Assembly: GCA_002205965.3 (NCBI GenBank)
Contig: NADL03000688.1
Location: forward strand, 372,001-436,000
Direction of reading: 5' to 3'
DNA: 64,000 nucleotides
DNA from: Kappaphycus alvarezii
Taxonomy: Eukaryota > Rhodophyta > Florideophyceae > Gigartinales > Solieriaceae
The notes beneath the pieces are model-generated. The model did not search any database. It worked only from the letters and a program-made list of their open reading frames with translations, and had not been told where the DNA came from. Position 1 is the stretch's first letter; each line of letters starts with the position of its first letter. A program made the position numbers and the translations under genes. Positions 42,950-52,875 of this stretch are shown here, one piece after another.

Positions 42950-45770
42950 TCTGTTCCTGATTTTGCAGTGAGTTTGGGCTTCAAATGCGCTAGGAGCGTA
43001 TCGATGATCAGTTTTCCAGTTGCGAGCACCGCACTTATTCTTTTCGCTTCAAGAATCTCGAATAAACTTTCTTATCCGCGGTCTTTTTTCCCCTGTGAAA
43101 TCGAACGCGATGATTTTGGTGTCCAAAATCCATTTGAATAAATCATAGCGAGTCATATCTGCCATCATTCTGCTGTGTAACTTCGTCAAGTAGGCTCCGG
43201 AGACCTCACCCTTCGGGTAGTTCAGGAGACGGATTAAGTATAAGCTGTGGATCTATTTATGGAGCAAAGTGACCAAATCATTGTATTAATTTCCTCAAAC
43301 GTGATATACTGGACTTATATGCGCGAACAGTCTTGAAAGTCAGTTACAGCATTCAAAAGTAATCAAACTTGTGATAATCACTGCCAAAGTCTGAATTACA
43401 TTGCAATAAACCCTGTTAATAAAAGAAAACATTTTAAAAGGTCTTAATAGGCCTCCAAGATATTCCTTTCATTCATAAAGGATATTCAACGAAGCATTTA
43501 CTATTTTTTATTTTCTAAACATTTCGGCATAGATTAAGTCGTCTTGGCAGATCTCAAACTAAAACTTGCGAACGGCTCATTCTACAATTTGGACAAAGAA
43601 GTAGGAGTTCTGAGTCTTCCAAAGCTTTATTGAAGAACGCATATAATATATGGTTTGAAATTCTCAGCAATTTCCTGATACAGGTCTCCGCGGAACTTGC
43701 TGTCTTAGAACACCTAATGCACAATTTCACCTCTTGGGAGTTTTTATGTCAACTTTTTCCGCAAAAGGGTCTGAAGTTCTCTCCTGAATGTTTCTCGTGC
43801 GTATTTGCAGCACCACTCATTTTTTTGTGATACGTAAGCATTTGATAATTACGGCCGTAAGAGCTGTCCAGATTTCTCTACCAGAATATATTGGGCATCC
43901 TATTTCCAGGTTTCTTCCGTTGTTCTTCTGGGAGATAGTTTGTGCGAGTGGCCTTTAAATTAACGCCTCCCTAGCTTCATCTCAAAAGTTATAGGATTCA
44001 ACCATGAATTCAGTGAGCACCGAGTAATCTTTTGTTCTTCTAATGAACTCTCTGTAAAGTCTGGATTTTTTTCCATATAGAAACAGCAATACTCATGAAG
44101 AAAACCATTTTCTTCTCTTCTTATCTTTAGTGGTAATCAAGATGAAAACCAGAATCTTTGTCTTTTGAAATCCATACAAGGGGCATAATCAAACATAACA
44201 AAGATTAGGAACATCGCCATACTTAGTAATGCATCCGTAAAGACTTTAAACGCCGGCGTAGGGAGTTTTCAGGTTCTCGCTGACAAAGTACGGATCTGAA
44301 GGCGAGAAAGATGCACCACTTCTGGATAGAATCGGTCCGCAACTCGAAAAAAATAACTAAAATGTAGACTTCGGGGAGTTTAGTACCTGTATTGCATACT
44401 AATCGCGGAATGGAGAAGTTTCGATCTCTTCATGATCTTTTCAACGGTTGACTTGAAGCTGAAACGAGAGGAGGATCCATGGATTTTGTTTCAAGCATTT
44501 GGAACTTGAATAGTTTACTATAGCGTAGGAAGAAATACGGATCACAACAAAGAGAATAGACAAAGAGAAAAGCAAATGATTCCGGATTATTGTGTTTACT
44601 GCTCTGTTACCTCAATACTGTATTCTTGTGTGACAGAGTAATTTTACAGTAACATGTAGGGTATAAATGGTATCTTTTGCATAGGAAAATAAAATCTTTC
44701 TCCATTAAGAAAGGGAGGGACTGAATGGCTGCGAAAGAAAACTCACAATTCTTCTACGCTGCTCTGACCTCTCTCTGTCTTTTTACGTACGTGGTGAAAA
44801 GAAGTAGCGAGAAAGCACTTGGTAATGCAGTACAATGCTGGGTGCGCATTTCATCTCTTCTAGTTACGGTATTGCGTCGGATAATGAGAAAATTGACACA
44901 CTCAGAGAAAGAATCACGTAAATTTTCCAAATCTCTCTTTTTATTTAAGCACGCTGTGACTAGGTACTACAGCAAGTTAATAGCAAGGGGAAGTTGGGTT
45001 AGTAGAGAGGGGGTGATTCCTAGGGCTGCTGGACGGCATAATTGTTCTCTGGGTTGTTATGCCGGACCGTGATCCGCGTAATACTAGAACCTTGCAAAGA
45101 ATCGGGTCGAAAGAATATTGGACACGAGAGGTGTAAATCTGGACAAGATGAGAATTAAACATGTGTCTGCAGCGCTGAGTATCTCCTTTGAAGATGATAG
45201 CATTGTCACCAACAACAACCCTGAATTTCCTATTTGTGTGTAGACGCCGGGTTCCAGGGTGCCAGGATTGATTAAATACAGCCAATGAACAATAAAAGGT
45301 GTGCTATAATATTGCAGAGGAGGATAAAACAGGGATAACTCATGGATAAGCGTGAGTATAGCCAAATTTACCATTGGAAGGGAGTTAAAGATTCGAAAGT
45401 TGCGAGTAAAGTTCAGGACCAAAAGCAAGATGTTTGTTTATTCTTGGACCCTAGTTGCTTTGTAGGTATAAACACCAGTAAGCTAGGTTAGAAATATCTC
45501 AGACGGATCGTTAAGTAAAGTCCACATCAGCCAAGTAATGATCGCCTTCTGTTTTGTTCTAGTCGTGTAGCTGCCTAATGGTATGACTCACTCCTATATA
45601 CGATGGCAAGGATTGCTTCAGATAGTCTTCCTGATTTCAAAAACGGATATTACTTTCCAGAACACATTGCAGACCTTTTGTGCATGTCACCGCAAACTAA
45701 AATTTCGAGCTCAGGGGGCAGAGAAAGCTTAAAACTAAATGCATAGAAATACGAGCATCTTGATCAATTT
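42950..45770. other. No recognised gene
   Basis: Frames at 44725-45072 (plus) and 44977-45428 (minus, two overlapping) lack recognisable motifs and are in conflict with each other. The rest is AT-rich. Confidence 0.4.
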
Positions 45771-45779
45771 CTGAATACT

Positions 45780-46340
45780 TCTGGAGATTGAAAGGCGACA
45801 CCCCGGAATCTTTGCCAACCCTACCCAAATTTGGAAAATGGACGAAACAGCAGTTGATAGAACAATTGACGCGAAGTAAGTCTTTACAATAGGGTCCATA
45901 ACCAAGTTGCAGCTTTTGTTTGTGTTTCTTGTAGTGGTTTAAATATTTATCCTTTCTTTATCGTAGACGGGAAAATACCCAGTGGGAGTTGGCTTTATCA
46001 TGTTAAGGGAAAGTTGAGGAAAGCTATTAAGGTTATTGCCTCCATTTTTTGTTCTGAAAGGTTCCTCTCGTCTTCGTTTGTTTTCAAGGTCACAGAAAAC
46101 GGTTCAATGTAAATAGGTATACTCCATGCATCCATAAAACACATCAACTATTTCATTCTGAAACTGCAGGGGAAGAACCTATAATTCTAACTCCTGATAG
46201 ACATGCGTCTTGAAACAGAATAGAGTGGATTGAAGAATGCAAGAATAAAAATATTGAAGCAATGATTGCACCTGGTAACACGTCGCACATCTTTCAGCCG
46301 TGCGATAAACATGTCAAAAAAAATTCTAAGATGGGATGAC
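45780..46340 (+). pseudogene. Pogo/Tigger-like DDE transposase relic
   Basis: Plus strand shows NPTQIWKMDETAVDRTID, matching the first catalytic Asp motif (IWNxDETG) of pogo-type transposases, closed by a stop at about 45876. Further on come fragments PPFFVLKGSSRL and, near 46180-46330, LTPDRHAS, EWIEECKNKNIEAMIAPGNT and SHIFQPCDKHV, matching the second-Asp region and the PxHTTHxLQPLD block of the same family. It is split by stops and frame changes, with no N-terminal DNA-binding domain visible. Confidence 0.55.
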
Positions 46341-46393
46341 GGGAACAGCGAGACTCGTTTTGCTCTCAAGGAGCATACGACACTCACTGAGCT

Positions 46394-46450
46394 GGGGGAA
46401 ATTTGGGTGTTTTAATGATTGAAAAATAGGTTAGCCTATTTTCCAAAACG
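46394..46450 (+). repeat. Family terminus beside copy F
   Basis: Starts GGGGGAAATTTGGGTGTTTT and continues with a stretch shared with the terminus at 5152 (CGCATCAAATAATTGGT). No inverted partner was found on the far side of copy F. Confidence 0.7.
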
Positions 46451-46818
46451 CATCAAATAATTGGTACCTGACATGTGGTGTACACGAATTTTCAGGGATT
46501 ACAGCGCCAGTAACGATGGTATTTGGGAAAACAGGCCTGTTACTATTTGAAAAAATTTTCGGCCCGTTTCCGTACAAGCCTTGATGAGGTGCCTGACCAT
46601 GGTCGAATTTTGAATGGGTTGGTATACTTGATTTACGGAACGTTTGGGTAAATCGGGTTTACTTGAATGGGTTGGTAAAGTATGGGTGGTATACTTAATT
46701 TTCCTGCTATGAGCAATCGCAGACTAGAACTACTGTAAGTAGGGTAACCACTTACTGTACGTACCCTGAGAACGGAGGTTTTCTGGAATACACTGTATAC
46801 ACAATTTCAAGTTGTGGC

Positions 46819-48310
46819 CTAAGTGTCGCTCAAAACTCCTTCCGACAGACAACTGGCATTATTCTGGACGAGTCTCGCCGCGTGACGAGCCAACAATGTT
46901 CGCTGCGCATCAGCAATCGGAACGGCTGCCCGTGCGGCAATGCCAGTCGCAAACCGGTTGGCGAAGTCCTGAGCGGTAGGGTGCCAGCCCCCCAACGTGG
47001 AGAGTGGACGGGCAATGAAGCGATGCCCAGAATCCTTGGAACGTATCAACTCGGCAAAGCGAGTGTCCTTGCCCAGGCGAGCATGGTTAAGGGGCTTGAG
47101 TGGGCATCGCGCCGGGGAGGGAAGGCGGGCGGGGGTCAAGGGACGGATAACGGTTACGTCATAATAGTCCGTGCCCCCGTTCTCTCCAAGCGCCTTGATG
47201 TCCGGGCGAACTGCATGGCCGTGTTGTGGCGGCTCGAGGACAGGGTGTCGGGCGGCTTTGGAGAGGTCTGCGACAAACAACCGTGTTTGCGAGTCGTGCC
47301 GCCACCCACGGGTGGATCCATAGCCACAGCACAGCGCGTGGTCACCGTACTGGTCCATGAGCGCCGTACATCCCCCTTGTGGGATTTTGAATCGGAGGAA
47401 ACAGTGGTACACGGCAATAAAACTGCAACCACGTCTTGTAATTGCGGTCCGAGATGTAGGTGCCCAGGCCTGGAGCCAGTTGGCATGAAAGCCAGTCCTT
47501 GCATCCATCCACTGACAACGAAGCTCGGAATGCAATGGTCCTCTCATCCCCCTTTGGCATGGCGTCAAAGGCCTTTTCCTCAACTGGGTGAGCGAGTTGC
47601 CCTTGCCCAAACCGCTGCCTTGAGTCGATAGCCGTGAACTGGACAACCTTCTCGGGTGCCACTTGTGTCTTCCACTCATCATGTGCCCGAACTGCGGATG
47701 TGTAAGATTGGAGAGCAGTGTTCGGTGGCACAGGGAGAAGGGTAGAGCACAGGGCACGCGTGAGGGATACGGAGGAAAGGAAGGCAGCCGCCGCAGTGAG
47801 CTTAGCGGAGCGGAGCCCGATGCCAAATGTTGGCTTGCGGGGCCCAAAGGGCGCAATAGGAAGTTGTAATTCCCGAAAAGTGTCGGCGTCCAGAAACCCG
47901 CCCATCAACCCCCTCAGCGTGTCTTCAACAGCGGTTTCGAATTCAGTTGCTCCCTCAAGAGTGGAATGAGGGGAACTACACGTAAGAGGTAGTTGATCCG
48001 ACATACACCAAAGCAGGTCCGCAGTAGGTGGAGAGCAACAGGTACAAAAATATTTGGTAGAAATATCCTCTGCAGTGATCGAAGGGGATGATATCGGAAC
48101 GAGATCCTTCATGTCTGTTGGAATCGGAACATGATGGAACTTTGCTTGCAAATCAGAATTAGTTTGATGAATGCGCACAGCCTGTGAGCAAAGACCCTGG
48201 CAGCTGTTTGATGATCAGATGAACGAGAATGAATGAGACTGTATCGGCAATACGGTAATCGTACTGCTAGCCTTGTCTACTCAGCATTTCTGATGACCGT
48301 TCGACAATTT
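46819..48310 (-). pseudogene. RLE protein, copy F: post-RT region plus endonuclease
   Basis: Longest copy of the family, in two overlapping minus-strand frames. The first (47342-48178) has FGIGLRSAKLTAAAAFLSSV and then AFRASLSVDGCKDWL and SDRNYKTWLQFYC, characteristic of the region after the RT domain in RLE-type proteins. A frame change near 47415 leads to the second (46819-47856): CTALMDQYGDHALCC, GWRHDSQTRLF, RPDIKALGENGGTDYYDVTV (PD-x13-D), then STLGGWHPTAQDFANRF and RHAARLVQNNASCL before a stop at 46819. These are the zinc cluster, the RHD and the nuclease core of R2-like endonucleases. The RT palm itself is absent, the copy being truncated at about 48310. Confidence 0.82.
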
Positions 48311-48345
48311 CCTGGAGGGCAGCATTCTTAGCGGTAACGGTGAAG

Positions 48346-48405
48346 GTGGGAAATGTGGGGTGATTTAATATTTGAAAGATCTGGTCGATTGTTGCCCGGA
48401 GTGAA
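48346..48405 (+). repeat. Isolated family terminus
   Basis: Starts GGTGGGAAATGTGGGGTG and is the closest match in the window to the terminus of copy D. It has no RLE gene end next to it and marks the truncation side of copy F. Confidence 0.6.
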
Positions 48406-48409
48406 GGTT

Positions 48410-48955
48410 GGATTTGGATATTCTCATTGATGGCATTATTTTTTTCAGTCTCATCATTGTATTAAAGCTAGGCGCGGGGAGATCCAGTTTAGTACTGCAT
48501 TTCGTTGTCAGCAGTGTTTCTGTCAGTTGGGATGCCGGCAACAAATGTGTGACAATTGTCGTTGAGCGTTAATTTGTACTTGAGATGGGGAGGATTGAAA
48601 ACCCTCTGTCATGAATTCACCGCGCCTCCTCGATGAAAGCTGTTATGTTGAGATGCATCAACGGTTCAATGCTTACAAGACTGGCTTGATCTGCACAAAA
48701 TTGCAAGGCATCGACAACGCAGCGCTCGCTCAAGGTCGTTTCAAGGGCCTTGAAAAGTTCTCAAACATAACTACACTGTAAGATACGATCTCTACCGAAC
48801 TGAATGTACTGTACATTTCAGTACAGTCCACGTAAATACTGTACTTGACTTTGTTGCGCCAGCCAGATTTCAATATTGTATGTCCAACGCAACAAAAAAA
48901 AACATCTGTTCACCGCTGTGTTCCCTACCGCCGCATCGTGTCCAATACCCTCTGC
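48410..48955. other. Interval downstream of the haloperoxidase-like gene
   Basis: No gene seen. Holds a GTACTGTACATTTCAGTACAG palindrome-like cluster near 48805-48826 that belongs to the TACTGTAC motif class seen elsewhere. Confidence 0.35.
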
Positions 48956-48959
48956 TAAT

Positions 48960-50557
48960 TCAGTGGCCTGCGGAATCCATTCTGCAACGCACCCGCCTCA
49001 CAAGCTTCCGATGAAACTCTTGTACAAACATCGGACGACTGCCTTGCACCAACTTTGAAATTCCATCATGCACCATTCCTGCCACCGGTGCGCAAAGTTG
49101 CGCTCCGGCCGGAACCGCCCTTGTGAAATGCATGCCCCCATCCAACCGAGACTGCCCACAATCCCTACTCACCTCACTCCACCTAGAATACCTTAATATC
49201 ACATCCGACAACGGCAATCCCGTCTCGGCCCTTGAGGAACCTTTTCGTAATACTAATGGCAACTTCACTACCTCACCTCGTGCCATGAACGTATCCGACC
49301 CAAATTGAAGGGTCATCGCCTTTGCAAATGACTCACAGAAGCAGGAGCTTCCACTCGGGTACTCTGCATGTGGCATCGTTCGGATATACGCCTCCCATTC
49401 CCGTGCGGGCAAGCTCTTCCTCCCCTGATTCGGGCCCGCATATGCAGTAATAATCCACCCCCCGATCGTGTCGCATCCGAGACGGCGGCCGAATCGCATT
49501 ATGTCGAATCTTCTCCTTCCACACCAACATCACAGCTTCATACAGCGTAGTGGCCGCCACCATATCAATCACTATGAACTCCCAAGAATCCCCATGGATT
49601 CCACGCGTGAACGCCAGCGATGCCTGCAGCACCAACAGTGAATTCGCTTTATCGTCAAACATTTCAATCTTGCTTTTGTAGTTGCGTTCTCGGCCATCAT
49701 TGCAGATCTCGAAATCAGCAAGTTGAGCTCCTTGGCATAGTTGTATCGCGGATTTGGCGCGGTAAGGGAACAGTAGGTCTTGTCGTCGATCAGGAATGAT
49801 CGACCTAACATGCCAATGTGCGGTGTGACATGCTCCTGGTACAGCAGAAATCCTCTTCCGTCATGTTCGAGTAACGGTTGCCATCTGCGTGGATTGTGCA
49901 GTTTCCACGGTGTGTTTCGCGGAATGAAGCGATTGGCACTCCAGTCTTGAAACGGAATTCTGTTAAAGTTCCGACTCAAACTGCCATCCATATTCCACCC
50001 GTCTCGACTTGACCAGTTTTGGTACTCCCTTAATCGCATGTAGGCATTTCCCCATGGCGTTTTCACATTATTACAATCCTGCGTTTCGCATAGCTGCGGA
50101 TCGATCCCCCAGGGAATCACCAGGGCGTCAAATTGGTCACGAGCATCTGGAAAAATGGCTTTAAAGGCCATGGAGCAAATGTAAGCCAATGTGACACTTC
50201 TGTAGAGGTGAAAGTTTGTAGAATTTCTACAAAACCTTACCGGGGGCTGCCTCCCCAAATGTCAAGGGGCTTTTCCTCAAACGCGCCCATTGTATTGAAC
50301 AGAGTTGCGACGATGGATTGTATTTTGTGAAATTGGACCGGCGTTTCGAACGCGGCGAGCTGCGGGATGGCGATGGTGATGTGTGCGAAAAAAATAGAGT
50401 CATCTGGTGCCGGGGAGTTTGGTGGAAGTGGATTGAACTTGGTAGGGTTGGAGATGCCGGTAGGTTGGATGCAAGCTGCGGTGCCTTGTGGTACGAGGAA
50501 AGCGAGGAATGTAGCGATGCAGCATAATAAAAGGGTATTTGTGCTGCTGAAGACCAT
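48960..50557 (-). CDS. Secreted vanadium-dependent haloperoxidase-like protein (two frame changes)
   Basis: Exon 1 (50241-50557) starts at ATG 50557 with a signal peptide (MVFSSTNTLLLCCIATFLAF). A 41-nt intron (50200-50240, GTAAGG...CTCTACAG) restores the frame, reading GGSPRSVTLAYICSMAFKAI. Exon 2 shows WQPLLEHDGRGFLLYQEHVT, a DUF6851-like block, then FDDKANSLLVLQASLAFTRG and the haloperoxidase motifs RHNAIRPPSR, EYPSGSSCF and SRLDGGMHFTRAV. In the usual PSGHS the acid-base His is Ser here. One missing base near 49671 and one extra G in a six-G run (49458-49463) break the frame. These may be real lesions or sequence errors. Such enzymes oxidise halides or act as acid phosphatase relatives. 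Confidence 0.75.
50200..50240 (-). other. 41-nt GT-AG intron
   Basis: GTAAGG donor, CTCTACAG acceptor. Removing it joins two open frames in phase within a conserved protein. It is the clearest spliceosomal intron in the window and indicates very short introns in this genome. Confidence 0.75.
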
Positions 50558-50559
50558 GG

Positions 50560-51260
50560 TTGAAGAGTTGACGACACGGTGTTTTATGTTGTACAACAAC
50601 GGTAGTTGCAAGGGGAGTGGAAGGGGTGGAGCAGCGGGGCTGTTCAATGGAGAGGACGATGTGTGGACATAAGGTGTTTGGATGTATGTTTAAAGAGCGG
50701 TTTTCCAAACTGGTTCGACCCTGACAAGCCAAGGTTAACTATTGCCGACCTGCACTTGGATGAAGAAATTGATTCAAATGAGGTAACAAGGCTTTTTCGG
50801 GTAGCCGTTGTTCTCATGACGTGTGTTGCACGGTAAGTACTAGACTTTTCTCGGAGATTTTAGTATGATGCAGGGTGAATTCCTTTGCGCGATTTGTTTA
50901 TCAGCGAACGGCACCGGGACGTGTTGAGTGGTACAGTATGTAGCGTTTGTCCGTTGGGAAATGTGCTGGTGTCCCAAGCAGACTCTTAAGCATTGATTCG
51001 CGAATTGGACGTGGCTTGCCTTTAAAGCTTGGCTTGCCTGAAGACTGCAAGACAATTCAAAAATATCTGATCGCATTGAACGGACTCCTTGTAGTCACTT
51101 GGGATGTTTTGATTTGAGTAACGTTCTGCAAATACCATCTGCAGCCTCTTTTTGTGTTTTTATGTGCCGTTTGGAAAGAATGGATCTCTACATCGTAAGG
51201 ATACTGGCTTCACAAAAGATGTTTGTGCTTTTGTTTGGTTTTCCGCACTTGCATGTTACG
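50560..51260. other. Region upstream of the haloperoxidase-like gene
   Basis: Its proximal part should hold the promoter of the minus-strand gene. A plus-strand frame at 50606-50836 contains PNWFDPDKPRLTIADLHLDE, which looks more protein-like than its surroundings but matches nothing I know. Confidence 0.3.
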
Positions 51261-51265
51261 CCGAT

Positions 51266-51347
51266 TACTAGAGCAGACGGTCAGTCGTGGAGAGGTGTGG
51301 ACGATGCACGATGCACACCTCTCCAAGGCTGGCCTTATGCTCTAGTA
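51266..51347. ncRNA. Long hairpin, possible small-RNA precursor
   Basis: Two perfectly paired blocks (TACTAGAGCA with its complement; TGGAGAGGTGTG with its complement) flank a 12/12 stretch that is itself mostly paired. Together they give a stem of about 34 bp around a 14-nt loop. Size and shape fit a microRNA-like precursor or a small foldback element. No coding frame explains it. Confidence 0.4.
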
Positions 51348-51349
51348 GA

Positions 51350-52340
51350 CTGCCGTAGAGTGATTTGCAAAAGTTTTTTTCATGTTTACCTCTAGAGAGA
51401 CCTGCACGGATCCTTGAATTCGTTTCAGGGAAGCTGAAATGTCATCAACAGTTTGGCGTGATATTGGGCAGAATTCAATCTCCGAGGTTATCTCCCAACC
51501 TTTGGCATGTGCAGTACTGTAAAGTATTCCGGAGTCTACAGAAGAAAGTGTAGACTGTCCTGCAGAATCGTTGAGCTCAACTGCAAACTATTTTAGGCCC
51601 GGAAACCATTTGATGGTGTCCAAGTGATGATTATGTCATCCTACCAATCATCCGATGCCATGTGAAACGTTTCGAGAGAAAATACTGTGCCACAGTTTCA
51701 ACTCAGGTGAGGCCCCCGATTTTTTCCCCGATTTCCACTTTGAATCATTCAACCTGAATGACCAAGCCACCTCCCGTACACTACTGTACAGTGCTCATCA
51801 AATCTCACTTTCTTACAGCCCCACTCGTGAATCAGAAACGTGGATCGCTTTCCGCAAACCCTAAGATCAACCACCAAGCATCCCACAGCCCGCCTAAACT
51901 CCAATACAGCCTCCACACAGCACCCTACCCCCACAACAAACAGTACCACCCCGACACTCCCGCCACCCACCACGCAGAAACCGCAACACAACACAACCAC
52001 CACACCCTCCCACTCTTCCCTCCCCACTCCCAAACATCACCGCACAAATCCCACCCCCACCCTTCCAATCCCACGTTACCCTTCCAACCTCTGGCCTACA
52101 ACTGCAACGTCGATACTGTACTGTACTAGCGCGGACCCCCGAAGTTAGGCGGCGATACTCCAAATATCGCAGCTGACACTGTCAACTTGGCCTAGTAGGC
52201 AAACTATTGAGTACAATATGAGTACATACTGTACGACTCGAGTGGGTTAGAGTAAATTGGTTTATGGTTTTGTGCTTGATGTTCAAGTCAGCAGGGCCTT
52301 TTGGTAGGCATGTAGTGCCGTAGTTTTTCCTCAAGCACAA
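51350..52340. other. No recognised gene; C-rich low-complexity patch
   Basis: 51850-52090 is rich in C and A, encoding Pro/Thr runs in all plus frames. This is low-complexity DNA rather than a supported gene. Confidence 0.4.
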
Positions 52341-52342
52341 CC

Positions 52343-52480
52343 AACCGGGTGGCCCACGTCGGCCACGTGCAGCGACGCTGAAACTTTACTTCACTGAGTA
52401 TCTATCGTGTACACTGCAGGACTGACTATACGGCTAAGAACTAACCGGATGTTCCACGTCAGGCACGTGCAGTGGGGCTT
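52343..52480. repeat. G-box direct repeat, 100-bp spacing
   Basis: A 38-base stretch starting AACCGGGTGGCCCACGTC at 52343 recurs, diverged, at 52443. Both copies contain CCACGT and GCACGTGCAG or CCACGTGCAG. CACGTG is the E-box/G-box core bound by bHLH factors, but no promoter is established here. Confidence 0.55.
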
Positions 52481-52524
52481 ACTAAAGATGCAATAGCTTC
52501 CAGCTTTATATACTACCAGTCACC

Positions 52525-52615
52525 TCCTCAAATCCATCACTGGAATCGTGCCCTATGGTGTGAATCGCAGGTTGCAGACCCAGAGGTAGTGAGTTCGACT
52601 CTCGCTGGGGTTCGT
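52525..52615 (+). tRNA. Possible degenerate tRNA-like sequence
   Basis: A good T-arm, GTGAGTTCGACTCTCGC, gives a five-pair stem and a seven-base loop with the B-box. Upstream, a TTGCAGA loop might be an anticodon loop (GCA), but its stem pairs poorly and the acceptor arm cannot be completed. Most likely a tRNA-derived remnant. Confidence 0.25.
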
Positions 52616-52875
52616 AAGAAGTCTGAAAATTCCAATGGGAACTCGACTGGTTGTGAAAAAGCTGCTATCTCAGAGCGCCATTAGGCATCCACTTGAACAT
52701 GGGACAGAATACGGTGACCTCTCATAAAGGGATAATTCAGTACACCATAGACGGCAGCTAATTTCGCATGTCAGATGACGCAATTACAACCAGTAGCGGG
52801 CAATAGAAATAGAACTTATTGATCATTTTTTCTTTTGTAACAAAAAGTCACACTATTTTATATCAACTTGGAATC

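Noticed and set aside
44725..45428. Three mutually overlapping frames on both strands
   Set aside because: None has a known motif and they exclude each other.
46882..47631. A 249-codon open frame on the plus strand
   Set aside because: It lies antisense to the recognisable RLE copy F and shows no domain. It is a GC-driven shadow.
51758..52148. Overlapping Pro/Thr/His-rich frames
   Set aside because: All plus frames are low complexity over a C+A rich patch; no conserved motif.
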